Shown piece after piece: positions 13,301 through 24,273 of a stretch of 64,000 nucleotides of DNA. The translations under genes and the position numbers were made by a program. Position 1 is the stretch's first letter. Each line of letters begins with the position of its first letter. Under the pieces are notes generated by a model that did no database searches, had not been told where the DNA came from, and worked only from the letters and a program-made list of their open reading frames with translations. Where the stretch lies: assembly GCF_000006565.2 (NCBI RefSeq), contig NC_031467.1, forward strand, positions 1,346,989-1,410,988, written 5' to 3'. Source of the stretch: Toxoplasma gondii ME49. Lineage: Eukaryota > Apicomplexa > Conoidasida > Eucoccidiorida > Sarcocystidae.

Positions 13301-14157
13301 GTGAGGCTCTCTGGGGGGGTTCTGTGAAGGACAGTTTTCTGCTTTTATCCGTCTCGTACCACAAAACGGTCCAGAAACGCTGGTTTCCAGCCAGCCCAGA
13401 AGTGTCACCCGTCGCAGCTTCGAGGCGAGGGCATCTCGTTGCACTCCATAAGTCGCATGGCTCCTGTCCCTCGGAGGCCATGCCAACTCAGGAGGAGGGC
13501 TGAGAAGAGGGATTCAAGTGTGACACTGGGACCGTGGCTGGTGCGGCGGACTGGTTCTTGACCCGCAGCATTTTTGAGGGGCCGTCATGAGGAAAGGCGA
13601 GAATCCTTTTCTAGTTGCTGCAACGATTCCCCGCGTTCTACGCCGCAGGGAAACAACACAGGGCTTCAGGTACCCTTCAACAAGGTGCTCAGTGAAGTCG
13701 CTCTAGGAGTCTGTAGCTTCGGTTCGCTGTCTCTTTTCCATTCGCTGCTTCCTAAGTGTAAAGTCGCCTTTATCCTGTTCGTTCAGAGAGCGCCTTCTCG
13801 GCCTCGCGCCCCCGGTTCGCTCAGGGGACTAGGAGACATGTTTCTGCGTCGATTCATGGCTCCACATCTTCAACTGCATCTTGCTCAGTGACAGGGGGGC
13901 GACGAGCGGACGCGGAGGCGCGGAGACACTCCGAAGACTCGAACGTTGAGTTGTTCCGACCTTGGAGGCGGAGAGAGGCTAGACCTGGCTCTGCTTCACA
14001 CCCGAAGTCAGTGGGAGCCGAATCGATGGCGAAATGAGGAACGTCTGTCCGTGCACTTTGTGGTAGTAAGAGAAGTGTGTTTTCGGGAGAGGAACCGCCA
14101 TTTTCCGGACAGAAGGTTTCTCGAGTGGCACTTTGCTTCTTTTTCCTTTTTCACACG
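10362..14157. promoter_or_regulatory. Divergent spacer: 5' regions of importin-beta and HisRS
   Basis: This 3.8 kb stretch separates two divergently transcribed start codons and should hold both promoters and leader sequences. From 10380 to 10760 it is strongly purine-rich on the plus strand (GAGAGA, GGAGGA, GAAGA runs), which on the importin strand makes a pyrimidine-rich leader. From 10.9 to 13.3 kb it is GC-rich with long overlapping open frames on both strands; their products are Arg/Ser-rich and differ by frame, as expected of chance openings. I recognise no protein here. Confidence 0.45.
11634..11663. repeat. Two tandem copies of a 15-bp unit
   Basis: The unit AGGCGCGGAAGGCAG occurs twice in direct succession within the GC-rich spacer. 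No function is apparent. Confidence 0.8.
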
Positions 14158-17100
14158 ATGCTGCATGTCCTGCTTCTTCTGCTTGCGTTTTCGTTTTCTG
14201 TGGTCTCTGCTGATCGCCGGACATGGGCGACCTCGCAGGCAACTTGGACATGGCCAGCCCACTGCCTCCATGAAAAAAGAGGGGGCTTATCTCTGTCTCT
14301 GTCGTCGTTTTTATCCGCGGAGAAGGTGGGGACAGATCCGCTTCTGCCCTTCTCGCTTCTGTCGCCTTCTTCTCAACAGAGGACTCCTTCAGGGACAAGC
14401 CGTACGAGGACAAAGTCCTCTCTTCTGACATCTCAGTGTCCAGGAGATTTGGAGAGCGGAAGGCCGGTTCAGCGTATCCTCAGAGAACGAGGTGCGGGGG
14501 GTTCGTCTGGAATTCCGGGGAGCTCTGACAGACCAAGCGGAAGACCGGCTTTCGGCTTCGTTTCTCCGCTGCTCGAACAGGCGACGGCTGTGGCCGCAGA
14601 TGGCCGTCACAGGCAAGGTTCTTGGCGGGGCTGCATGCAGTCCCGCGGCTCCCTTTCGACCAGGAATTCGCCTCCGGTCTGGCGCGCCGACGGTGCTAGA
14701 AGCACTCTGCTTGGCTGTAGCAGAGCGAGGAGAGACACGAGGGAAGAAACGCGTAACAAACTGCAGTTGTGTCTGCCAGCCGTCGTGGGGGCCTCTGCGT
14801 CAAACGGGCAAAGGTCGAGGCGGGCACTCAGCGAGAACTTGGAGTGTACGTACAGTCGGCCCGTGTGCTGGACAGGGAGCAAGGCTGGCGGTGTTGAGCC
14901 CGCGCGTGGGTCGCTCGTGGATGCCACTTCGACCTCTGCCTTGTTTTCCTCCTCGCTGCTGCATCCCGTGCGCGGCAGTCAAGATTTTCCGCCTCTGCTT
15001 TGGCGGCTTCACCAGTGGCTTTTCTCCCAGTGGCGCGAAACCGCCGCGTCGTTCGGTTTCTACGAGTTCGCGACGCCCGTCGTCGAGCCTGCCGAGCTGT
15101 ACGTCCACCCCAGCGGGGAGCGGAGTGCGCGGCTTCGAGGTGACGCCGGTACAGTTGCCGACGGAGAAGCGGGGCAGCATGCCGCAAAGGAAAGTTCCCC
15201 CGAGAAAAGAGGATGCAGCAGCTTGAGGTCAGTGGACTTCTTCTCGACTTCAGCGCCCCATCCTGAGGTCACAGACACGGCGAAAGCGTCGCGCTCGGAC
15301 TTTGGCACGCAGTTCATCGAGGGTGCCCGACCCCCCAGTCTGACAGCGTCGCCGAGTTCCCGCCAAAGGACGACCTGGGAGGTTCCACCTCACCTCTACC
15401 TTTTCAGAGACCAGAGTGAGAGGCCACTGGCCCTTCGTCCAGAACTGACACCGTCGCTCTGTCGCCTGCTGCTTCGGCTGTACGCGAAGCCTCAGCGACG
15501 CGTCTCCGGCGTCTCTCCTCCCCCGTTCCGGGAGTCTGCTTCGACGAAGAGAACTGACGAAAGTGGTGGAAAACCGACGAGCAGCGACTGGGATTCCAAC
15601 CGAGAAAATCACGACGCCGAGGGCTGCCGCGTCGGAGCTCCAACAGCCGCCGTGCGAGATCCGAGTCGAGGAGAGTCGCCACGCTGCAACGTGGAAAGCG
15701 TGAGTTGCACAGACAGTTCAGGGCGCGGAAGTCGAGGGCGAGACGAGCAGAGCGAAGAGGCAGATGCTAGAAGGAACGGCCGCAAGCACGCGTGCAGCGT
15801 CGCAGCGTTGGAGAGCCTCGTCGCGAATCCTTCCCTGCCTGTTCGGCTCACCTCCATAGGCGATTGCTGGCGCTACGAGAGACCCGGTCGCTGCCGTCGA
15901 AGGCAACACTGGCAGTGGAATCTCGACATCGTCCTGGGTCCCGGCGAAGAAGAGCTGAATGCTCTGCAGCCACAACCGGCCCGCAGGATGCATGCAAGCG
16001 GAAGCGCTACTGCGAGAGGCGCCAGCGACGGCGCGCGGGGCGGCCGCGACGTTTGTTTCCAGGGGCGGCGTTCGCGGCACCCAGAACATCTCCCAGATGC
16101 ACGGCCCGAGGCGGAAGTCCTTGCGGCGGCGGTGTCCCTGCTGGAGAAACTCGGGCTGCGTCCAAAAGATGTCGAGATTCGAGTCGGCAGTCGACGAATC
16201 CTAGAAGCCCTCCTCGTTCGCCTGGGCGTCATCGACGGCCAAAAGCTCTGGGCACAGACTCGCGCTTCGCCGGAGGACGAGAGCGAGGAAGTACCAGAAC
16301 CGAAGGGAATGGAACAGCAGGCGGAAGCAGGGAAGGGGAGAAAAGCGTTAGACGCAAGTGGAGTGGAATCAGAGGCGGGTGGCGCATCGCGAGACGGAAG
16401 AGGTAGAGGGGAGGAGAGGCGAGAAGACGCAGACGAGAGTCCTCCTCAGGAGGGCCGCAGCTCTGTTTTACATACGCGGGCAGAGGCGGACGGAGCCGCA
16501 GGCTCGATCCAGGGTGTGTGCGTCGAGGGAGAAAGCGGTGGCAATGTGGAGAAGGTCGACAAAGTTGGAACACCCTCGTCAAGCAGCAGCCGGGAGAGCC
16601 AAAGAAGTGGACTTGAGGGCACAGAAAGAGAGAAGGAGACGCAGAAGGTTGAGCAGATCTGTCAGGTTCTCGACCGGCTGGAACGACACTCTGTCGAGGA
16701 TGTTCTCCCGGAACTTAGCAAAGTCACCGGTTTAGGTCTCGATGACGCTCGTGCGTTGGTTCAGTCCCTTCAGGCGTTTAGTCCTTTCGACCCCATCCCG
16801 ACTGAGACACGAGGCCAGTTGTCTGCTTCCGAGTCTCCCTCTGCTGGCTCTGTCTCGGCTTCTCCTGAGTCCTCACCTGCTGCCGCTTCCTTGGTCGACA
16901 GACAGCTGGCGGCAGCCGTCGAAGAGGTCCGACAACTCTTCGACCTGTTCCCGCTGTACGGGCTCTCCCACGAGTGGCTCTCTTGGCACCTGCTGACTGT
17001 GAGAGGACTAGGGTACTACCGCGGCCTGGTGTTTGAAGCTTTTGAGCGCGTAGCCTCTTCCTCTTCGCGAGCTTTCGAGGCAGAGAGCAGGGCGGGTAGA

Positions 17101-18600
17101 GGAGTGACGACAGAGGACGTTGACGCGTTCTCGAAGAGGCACTCCGGGCGGAAGGCAGAGACGCGCTCCGGCAGCGAGGAGGCGGTGTCGCCCACCGGTC
17201 CTTTCAAACCGCGGGCGCTTTTTGGCGGCGGCCGATACGTCAAGCGCGTGCTTCAGTTGCCGCGTTGCTCGACGCCTCCGCACTCCGAAGCCCGGGGAAA
17301 GTCGCAAAACCGTGGAGAGGAACAAGCGACGTCGGTCGTGTCCAGAAGGGGTGGCGCCTCACTTCTCAGGAAACAGTTTCTCCGGACCGGAATCTCTGCA
17401 GTCGGGCTAGGAATGGGAGACACAGTGCTTCTCGACTTGCTCGACCGAAAGGAGCTTCTCCCCGACCTCCGCCCCGCTGCGGTGCCTCTGGTCGACATCG
17501 TCGTGGGGGCGTTTTCCTCTCAGGGGTTGGGAGGGAGAAATCCAAGAGACGACGCCCTCGCTGCCGGCGAATCTCGCTCTCCGGTGTCTCTGCGTGGAGG
17601 GCGAGACGCCGAGCCACAGAGCAACGCGCGACAGTCTGCGCCTCCTTTATCGGGTTCCCCACTCTCTCCGTTCTCGACTTACAGCAGCCAGAGGGTAGCT
17701 TCGGCGCTCCGCGGCGAGGCCGACGCCGCGTCGAGAGGCTCTTCGTCTTCCCGGGACTCGGCGGTGCAGACGGATGAGAAGATGAAAAACGAGACTTTTT
17801 TTGAAACGCGTTCTGCATTCGCCGCACATGCAGCCGCCGTTGCCCTAGCGCAGATGCTCCGGAGAGAACACGGGTGGCGAGTCGAGGTCTTCTGGGGCGA
17901 CAGAGAGGAAGAAAAAGAGTGGCAGGTCGCAATGGCGAGAGCCGCGGAGCTGGGGGCGCGCGCTGTGGTCGGCGTCGCGTTCGACGAAGCTGAGAGAGGT
18001 GGGGGAGACGTGCAGAAGGACTGGGAAGCCTCTCGCGAAGGAGGCAGGGGAGAAGCGAGAGAAGAGGCAGCGCGAACGGGAGATGAACTTTTCACCGGCG
18101 ACAGAGAGGGGATCGCATCGCCCCTGGAGAAGAGGGGGAAGCACTTGGAGGCAACGCGAGACAAGTGGAACGAGGCGAGTCACCGAGACGCGGGAAGCCG
18201 TGGTGTGAGTGGAGGAGAAAAGCGTCGGGTGCTGAACAGGAACACGACAGATTCGCCTGCAGCCGCGCTGACCGCAACCCCAGAGAGAGAACCGTCCAGC
18301 CACCAGTCACTAAAGCAACGCGAACCAGAGCGGCCGCTTCCACCTGTGCTCGCGCGTCGTGTTCAGTACTGTGTGAAACTCCTTTCCTCGGATCCCCGCG
18401 GCGCGAACGGAGGAGAGAGGAGAGACAAGGTGCCCGTCGGGGACAGAGGGGGTGAGTGCAAAGCAGAGTTGCCAGAGGCGTTTTCGACGTCTTCAGACTC
18501 GAGAAGACAGGAGTCTGGAAGTCTGTTTTTGGTGACAGAGGATGCGGCTGTAGTCGTGGACGCGCTGAAGGCTCTTGCTGGCACCTCCACAGACCGCTAG
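14158..18600 (+). CDS. Histidyl-tRNA synthetase, signal peptide-bearing, probably apicoplast
   Basis: Class II aminoacyl-tRNA synthetase that charges tRNA-His with histidine. The frame opens at 14077 without an ATG; the first in-frame ATG is at 14158 and begins a strong signal peptide (MLHVLLLLLAFSFSVVSA). In coccidia, a signal peptide followed by a basic, Ser/Thr-rich stretch is the usual route to the apicoplast. HisRS signatures by residue from this start: EFATPVVEPAELY near 302; FRDQSERPLALRPEL near 416 (motif 1 side and ATP site); CWRYERPG near 570, with the motif 2 Arg and Glu; RGLGYYRGLVFE near 949, corresponding to the histidine-specific RGLDYYTG element; GGGRY; and GLGMGD near 1083 for motif 3, where the usual Arg is not evident. 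A C-terminal anticodon-binding fold is suggested by VEVFWGD near 1240. The protein is 1480 residues, about three times the usual length, owing to charged low-complexity inserts at about 120-270, 455-560, 690-850 and 1300-1440. Intronless. Confidence 0.85.
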   Translation: MLHVLLLLLAFSFSVVSADRRTWATSQATWTWPAHCLHEKRGGLSLSLSSFLSAEKVGTDPLLPFSLLSPSSQQRTPSGTSRTRTKSSLLTSQCPGDLESGRPVQRILRERGAGGSSGIPGSSDRPSGRPAFGFVSPLLEQATAVAADGRHRQGSWRGCMQSRGSLSTRNSPPVWRADGARSTLLGCSRARRDTREETRNKLQLCLPAVVGASASNGQRSRRALSENLECTYSRPVCWTGSKAGGVEPARGSLVDATSTSALFSSSLLHPVRGSQDFPPLLWRLHQWLFSQWRETAASFGFYEFATPVVEPAELYVHPSGERSARLRGDAGTVADGEAGQHAAKESSPEKRGCSSLRSVDFFSTSAPHPEVTDTAKASRSDFGTQFIEGARPPSLTASPSSRQRTTWEVPPHLYLFRDQSERPLALRPELTPSLCRLLLRLYAKPQRRVSGVSPPPFRESASTKRTDESGGKPTSSDWDSNRENHDAEGCRVGAPTAAVRDPSRGESPRCNVESVSCTDSSGRGSRGRDEQSEEADARRNGRKHACSVAALESLVANPSLPVRLTSIGDCWRYERPGRCRRRQHWQWNLDIVLGPGEEELNALQPQPARRMHASGSATARGASDGARGGRDVCFQGRRSRHPEHLPDARPEAEVLAAAVSLLEKLGLRPKDVEIRVGSRRILEALLVRLGVIDGQKLWAQTRASPEDESEEVPEPKGMEQQAEAGKGRKALDASGVESEAGGASRDGRGRGEERREDADESPPQEGRSSVLHTRAEADGAAGSIQGVCVEGESGGNVEKVDKVGTPSSSSSRESQRSGLEGTEREKETQKVEQICQVLDRLERHSVEDVLPELSKVTGLGLDDARALVQSLQAFSPFDPIPTETRGQLSASESPSAGSVSASPESSPAAASLVDRQLAAAVEEVRQLFDLFPLYGLSHEWLSWHLLTVRGLGYYRGLVFEAFERVASSSSRAFEAESRAGRGVTTEDVDAFSKRHSGRKAETRSGSEEAVSPTGPFKPRALFGGGRYVKRVLQLPRCSTPPHSEARGKSQNRGEEQATSVVSRRGGASLLRKQFLRTGISAVGLGMGDTVLLDLLDRKELLPDLRPAAVPLVDIVVGAFSSQGLGGRNPRDDALAAGESRSPVSLRGGRDAEPQSNARQSAPPLSGSPLSPFSTYSSQRVASALRGEADAASRGSSSSRDSAVQTDEKMKNETFFETRSAFAAHAAAVALAQMLRREHGWRVEVFWGDREEEKEWQVAMARAAELGARAVVGVAFDEAERGGGDVQKDWEASREGGRGEAREEAARTGDELFTGDREGIASPLEKRGKHLEATRDKWNEASHRDAGSRGVSGGEKRRVLNRNTTDSPAAALTATPEREPSSHQSLKQREPERPLPPVLARRVQYCVKLLSSDPRGANGGERRDKVPVGDRGGECKAELPEAFSTSSDSRRQESGSLFLVTEDAAVVVDALKALAGTSTDR

Positions 18601-20990
18601 GTGTCAGCCGAAAAACGCAGATTAGTGCGCAGGTTTGGGCGGGGGTTTGGAAAAGCTGTGCGCGGCTTCTTTCCTCGATACAGTTAACTAGCTAGAGCGC
18701 TTGGGAGCGATGGTCATTCCTGCGTTGCTCCACAATTTGATGTTGACGGGCTCGCGCAGTCTGCGACACGTGCTGTACGAAGAGTGTCTCTGTTTTCCAT
18801 CGGAAGAGCGACGACGAATTCATGCTGAAGGCGAGACCTGCGGTGCCCTTCCTGGTTCGTTCGTAGTTCTCAGGATGGACGAGGCATAGTCAGGGGGGAA
18901 GCGCCGACTTTCCACGTTCCTCCCACGCCTGAAGCACGTAGAAACGGGTCGCTACGGATCAAGACGAGTTGCAAAGATTTTCACTCCGAAATCGACATGA
19001 GTTTCCGCGACGCCAGTTCCGTGTGAAGTGTCTGCGTCACACTCAACCCGGTCGAATATTCCGTTAGCGACTCGATGAGACCGGAGAAGTTCTGCTGCGT
19101 TCACAAAGCTGAAACAACAACTGAAGAAAGAAATCGACTGAACCAACGGAGGACCATCCCAAACGGGTGGTTTGTTAGAATCTGTGCTACAAGCAACATC
19201 TTATTGGAAACCAGTAACGAGGAAACTCCCTGAAAAATGTGTTTTTTCTACGTTATTGTGTGCTGTTGAAAGCAGCACCGCCCCAAATCAGGGGCAAACA
19301 GCAGAGTCATGCTACACAAGTAATCATAGTATTGTTCCGACACCCTCTTGATCGAACCCCACTGGACCGCGTACTGCACCTTCTCTGGAGAGAACTAGTG
19401 AAAAAGATCTCATGTAACAGCCAGTGTCCTCAGCAGTTCCTGCAGAAAAGGAATCTGAACTACGAATCACTTTTAAAAGAGGAACATGAACTAGGAAGTA
19501 TCCGCGGCAAACGCAAATTTACAAAGAAGTCGCTGCGATAAGCGCACATGTCCTAGGTAGTAGCCACTTTAAAAGCACAAGTACTGAGAGGTAACTCCGA
19601 CAAAGGAGCGTGCTTTGAGGAGCAAGTGCGTCTGCACGGCTCCGGCATGTGGCGCCTTGCCTGCTTCGCCGAACCAACATGGCAGATTGGAACCTATCTG
19701 AGACGTCCACTCAAGATGTGCGGACAAGTTTGAACTAAGCAAGTGGACTTGCTGGAGGAGGGAGCCGTTTAACCATCCGTTTCGCTTTTCCTGCGTCTTT
19801 CGGGGAGTCGCGTTGTCTCGACGTGCCAGGAATGCGCAGATTTCCTCTTTTCAGAAGCCTAAATGTGTCTAGCGCTCCCTCCTCAACAGTGCGGATGCTG
19901 ACAAGCAGAGGACAGACAAGATCCATGGGTACATCGTCAGATGAATTTCAATTGACTGAATCTCGTAGTCCCAGCTTGGAGCAGCGACACCAGGGACGCC
20001 GTTGAATTCCTTTTGAGGATCAACCATCGTTGAGTCATCCGCCAACCTTCGCTACCAGTCTTCCATCCATCTCCATGTTCAGTGTGTGTTCGTCCGTAAG
20101 TTTCCCTGGAATGCCAGGAGGAGACTCCCTGGCTCTCTGGTGCAGTGTGCCGGCGGCGTCTGCATGCAACTAGTTGTCTAATGTGCGACGCTGGTTTGAA
20201 GACATGTCGAGTGTCTGTATCTTCTCCCTTCCCTTTCAAGCGAAAACACAAAAGATATGGATTTTTCGATTCGTTGTTTTATACTTTGCACACTCCGTCT
20301 CGACTTCCACGATTTGAAATCTTCTCTTTAACCGAGTCACGGGGATTTTTCCCTCTAGTCTTTGCTCTTTCCTCGCTGGGGTGTTGCGACACCGTTTTGC
20401 CCTTCCATGAGGTAAACTCTGAAGTCACGAGACACGCAATTCCAGTCCCTGTGTTGAGTGCTCAGACTGAAAATCAATATCCGAGATTCTCCGCCCAGCT
20501 TCACAACCACATTCTCTCCGCCGCATGGCAGATTTTATTCGCGGCCGGCTGGCCTCAAGTCGCTCTGCGCCTTAGAGAGTGGAGGACCTTTTAATTTTTC
20601 TTCCCTCCGAATTTCCTCGAAAGCTCAGCAGGTGTTGAAGCGGAGGACGCGGGCACACCGCGCTGTGACTGTCTGAGCAGTGTGGGCTGGTGTTGATTTC
20701 GTCCTGCAAGGGAGTTAACCATTTTCCTTTCTTGTTAGGCGTTTCTAGGAAAGAGACCGAGAGAGGCTGCATCCGAGAGAGCTGCGCAGAGAGAGGGACA
20801 TGCGTCATTATGTGTCTAGGGACCTTTCACGTTTCTCTAGAGACCCAAATCCTGTCGGCCGTCGTCTCGATTTCCAGTGTTCCTCTGCTCCAAAAAACAG
20901 TTGGAACGAAGACAGCACATACTATCGCGTCAATGTCCACCTCTCTCTGTTCCTTGTATCGTTTGCATCCCCGAAAGGAATGGAGAGGAG
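18601..20990. other. Spacer between HisRS and the TREX-like gene
   Basis: The HisRS gene ends in TAG at 18600 and the next supported start is at 20991. The stretch has only short, unrelated open frames on both strands. It should hold the HisRS 3' region and the promoter and leader of the exonuclease gene. TGCATGCA at about 20161 is a candidate regulatory motif. Nothing else is recognised. Confidence 0.4.
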
Positions 20991-23900
20991 ATGAAGGCGG
21001 CAGTCTCCACTTCAGAAAGGAGGCATAGTCCTTCTGTCCTCAGCAGCGTGGAGGGCGCGTCTCGGGTCGCCGGAGAGCTCGTAGGGAAGAAGCGCGAAGA
21101 CGAGACAGAAGGTCAGGAAGAAGTCCGAGAAAAGGAGGAAGCCGGACAGAAAAGTGAGGGAAGAAGCGCTTGCGCGGTACGTCCTGGAGATCTTGTTCTC
21201 TTTCCGCTCCGGCAGACAGATTCACCGGCCGCGAGTGAGGAAGCAGGAGAGAACAAGCCACGAGACAGAACCGAGACAGAGGGGGATGGGAGAACGACCG
21301 CAGCAGGACCAGCACAAGACAGCAGCGAGCGACAGGGTGAAGCCGCGGCAGCAGATGTCAAGAGAGAAAACGAATCGCAGGATGGGGAGAGAGAGACAGG
21401 AGAACACGAGAGGTCTTCAGGAAAGGCGAAGAGAGAAGGGCAGGACGGAGAGAGAGAATTGGGACAGCAGGAGAAAAGAGGTGAAGATCGAAGGCGAGCC
21501 GTGGAAGCTTCTGCCTCACCAAGTTATGGTCTTGGAGAGGTCATCTGCGTCTACAGCGATGAACAGGAAGAGACTGTCGCAGATCTCCTGCGCTGCACCT
21601 CAGCCGGCAAGCCTTTCAAGAGCATGAGAGCCGGAATAATCACGTAAGAAGGAGGATGTCGGGGGCCTGAACTTCTTCGGAGTGCAGAGACCATTGCAAC
21701 CACGGAACCGAAATGGAAATCTGGATTTATAGCACACCCATAAAGGACAAGGTGGACCCGGCGGAGACTCTCCGAAGAAGGCAGTGACTCTAGTGATAGA
21801 TACAAGACGATGCCAGACATCCAAGCTTTTTTTGTGTAACTAAAGTTGTCCAGTCCTCGAGGTTTGACGCGGAAACTGCAGATGCATGATTGGATTGACC
21901 GCTGCGCGGACGAGACAGAGAAAAGAAGACAGGCTTCGTCTGGCGCGCTACAGCGTCTGCACAAACACCCCAGGCGACCACAGAAAGGCTCATATGTTAC
22001 TGGCACACCGCAAATGTCTAAAATCGCTTCTGCCCTGAAGCTGACATGCCTCCTCAAATCCGTTGGTGGAGGCCTGTCAAAAACTTGTGCTTTTTTACGT
22101 GTACACGCCTGTGCGTGTAAGTACACAAATTCACTTGTACCCACATGACCAGGGACGTTTGTCGCAGGCTCGGAGCCACATCTGAAGGCAAAGCAGAGAG
22201 GTGAGGATTGTGTTTCTGCGGCAGCAGAGACAGTGCATCCGATTCGGCACGAGCCTTTGGCTGTTTGCCCGAGTTCCACACCCGTCAGGACCACGGTCTC
22301 CGTTTGTCTTGTGCGGTTTCAGAGGCATTCCGGTGCGTGCTCTGTCGCGGCTGGAAGCAAGTGAAGACCGCATTGAGCCGGCGCAGCGGTCTGCTAGCGG
22401 GGAGTTTTCGCCGCCAGTCTTGTTTTCTCTCCGCGCGTCTCCCTTCTTCACGCACTCTGTCGACCCCGAAATAGGGGCGCTCTGCTTCTTCTGGGTAAGC
22501 GTTTGTGGCTGTAGCCTGTCTACGGTGTTCTAGGGCGCGGCTCGCTGTTTTAGGATGTCGACAACTGCATTCCGCGTGCGTGGTCCGGGAGCCTGTAGGT
22601 CCATGGGAGGCCTCCAGCCGTTCCTCGGGGAAGCTACATGAGTGCTGGGAGCGAAAAAGATTGACTCTTCCTCACCACGAAAAAAGTAGACATACGTAAA
22701 TGCTTCTGTCGGCGTCTGTGCAGGGCGTTGTTAGTTCTTGCGGGGTCTGCCGCCTCACCAAATCGACGTGCGTTCGCTGTCTGTGAAACCTGGCTTTTCA
22801 CGGTTTAGGGGCATTACCTGCCGTTTTCATCACATGAAGTTCATAGTGAAACGTATCCAGCGCAAAATATAAGCATAACGTCCCTTAATTTTCCGTGTGG
22901 TTGCGTTGGTCTTGATCAAATGCGTGCCACCGTTACTGAACTTCTGGTGCCGTCCATCGTTTTGCACAGGGCAAGTTGTTCTTTATGTACACAGGATCTC
23001 GAGACCACAGGCCCATGTAACCACCGTTGCGAAATTACACAGATTGGGTGCGTTCCACGTCTCTTCCGCAACGGCCATTGGGAGCGTGTCGCTCGCGGTA
23101 GCCTCTGCGATGACGCGACAAAGACTCCAGGCGAACGGCATGTATTTTCGGCGTATATTCGGATACAACGTGGGATTCGGGCAGACGTGAAGGAACTCAC
23201 AGGCATAACAGAAGAGCTGCTGAACGAGAAAGGTGAGAGTCACTTGAAGACTGCAGCGGCCTGAGGTGGAGAATTGATCTCAAGCCGCTTTCGGATGAGA
23301 CGTATCTCTGTAGAGTCCATTTCAGCAGAGGCTCTTTCGGGGAGGTGTATCGAAAAAAGAGCTCGGAGGAACTCGTCAGGAGGAAGTCGTTAAGAGGATT
23401 CCTTGGTGTGGGAAGTCCTCGACGCTTTACCGTCCCGGAGCGACGATGCGCATACTGCCTCGCTACGCTCGCACGCATCTGTACTTTAGTACCAGAGCCG
23501 TTCCATTATACGTATTCCATGTGCAAACGTTCTTGGTCTATAGGTCGATACCCAGGCACGTCGACAAACATATATAGGACCATCAGGTGTGTTCACGTAG
23601 CTCTTCTGGACTTTCAGGGGAGGTGACGAACGTATACTTGGCGACTGCAGCGTCTTTTTGTGGTAACAAGAGGATTTTAGACCAACTGGTGCACAAAGTC
23701 AAACCCGGTAGTAGTAGTAGTGGTAGTAAAAGTAATAAATACATGTTTGAACTGTGTTTTCTGCGGTGCTCAGGTATCCCGCTGGAGGCGGCTCTGCTAA
23801 AGTGGTCTTCATGGGTGCAGACAATCGCGGCGTCGGTTCCGCGCGGTGTGCCCATCTGGTTTGTCGCTCACAGCGGTGCCAATTTTGACATTCCGGTGCT

Positions 23901-24273
23901 GCTGCGCCACGAACAGACGCTGCGTAGAGCCGTGCGTCGAATTTTTCCGACGGGCTGTTTTCTCAAACACGTCGGATGCAAGTACACCGTAGATACAGTA
24001 GTTCTCTCCCGCGCGTTACCGTGGCCGAACGCGCTAGCGCAGTCACACAGTCTCAGCATGCTTCACGCCCAGTTAACGGGCAAGTCTCGGGAGAAGCACC
24101 AAGTTCACAACGCTGTAGGCGACTCGATAGCCCTCGCAGAAATAATGGAGAAAGAACCGTTCCTCTCCGCGTGGCAGCGCATGAAGGTGGGGAGGACGCT
24201 AAACGAAGAATTCCAGTACCAAAACAGGCTGAGGTTCCTTAATCTCAACGCCCTGCTGTCCACACAGACTTGA
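20991..24273 (+). CDS. TREX-like DEDDh 3'-5' exonuclease (4 exons)
   Basis: Predicted nuclease that removes nucleotides from DNA or RNA 3' ends using two metal ions. Proposed exons: 20991-21643, about 22197-22494, 22995-23232 and 23774-24273, giving 562 residues with consistent phase. Exo I is DLETTG at residues 318-323, created exactly at the exon 2/3 join (CFFW|DLETTG). Exo II is HSGANFD near 429-435, with Ser where the family usually has Asn. Exo III is HNAVGD near 508-513, so the enzyme is the DEDDh type. The block CKYTVDTVVLSRAL followed by SHSLSMLHAQLTG lines up with the corresponding region of TREX1/2 better than with DnaQ or RNase T. Residues 1-217 are a Glu/Lys/Arg-rich tail with no recognised domain and are absent from animal TREX. 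The exon 2 acceptor has a poor pyrimidine tract and is the weakest join. Convergent with the helicase gene to the right. Confidence 0.75.
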
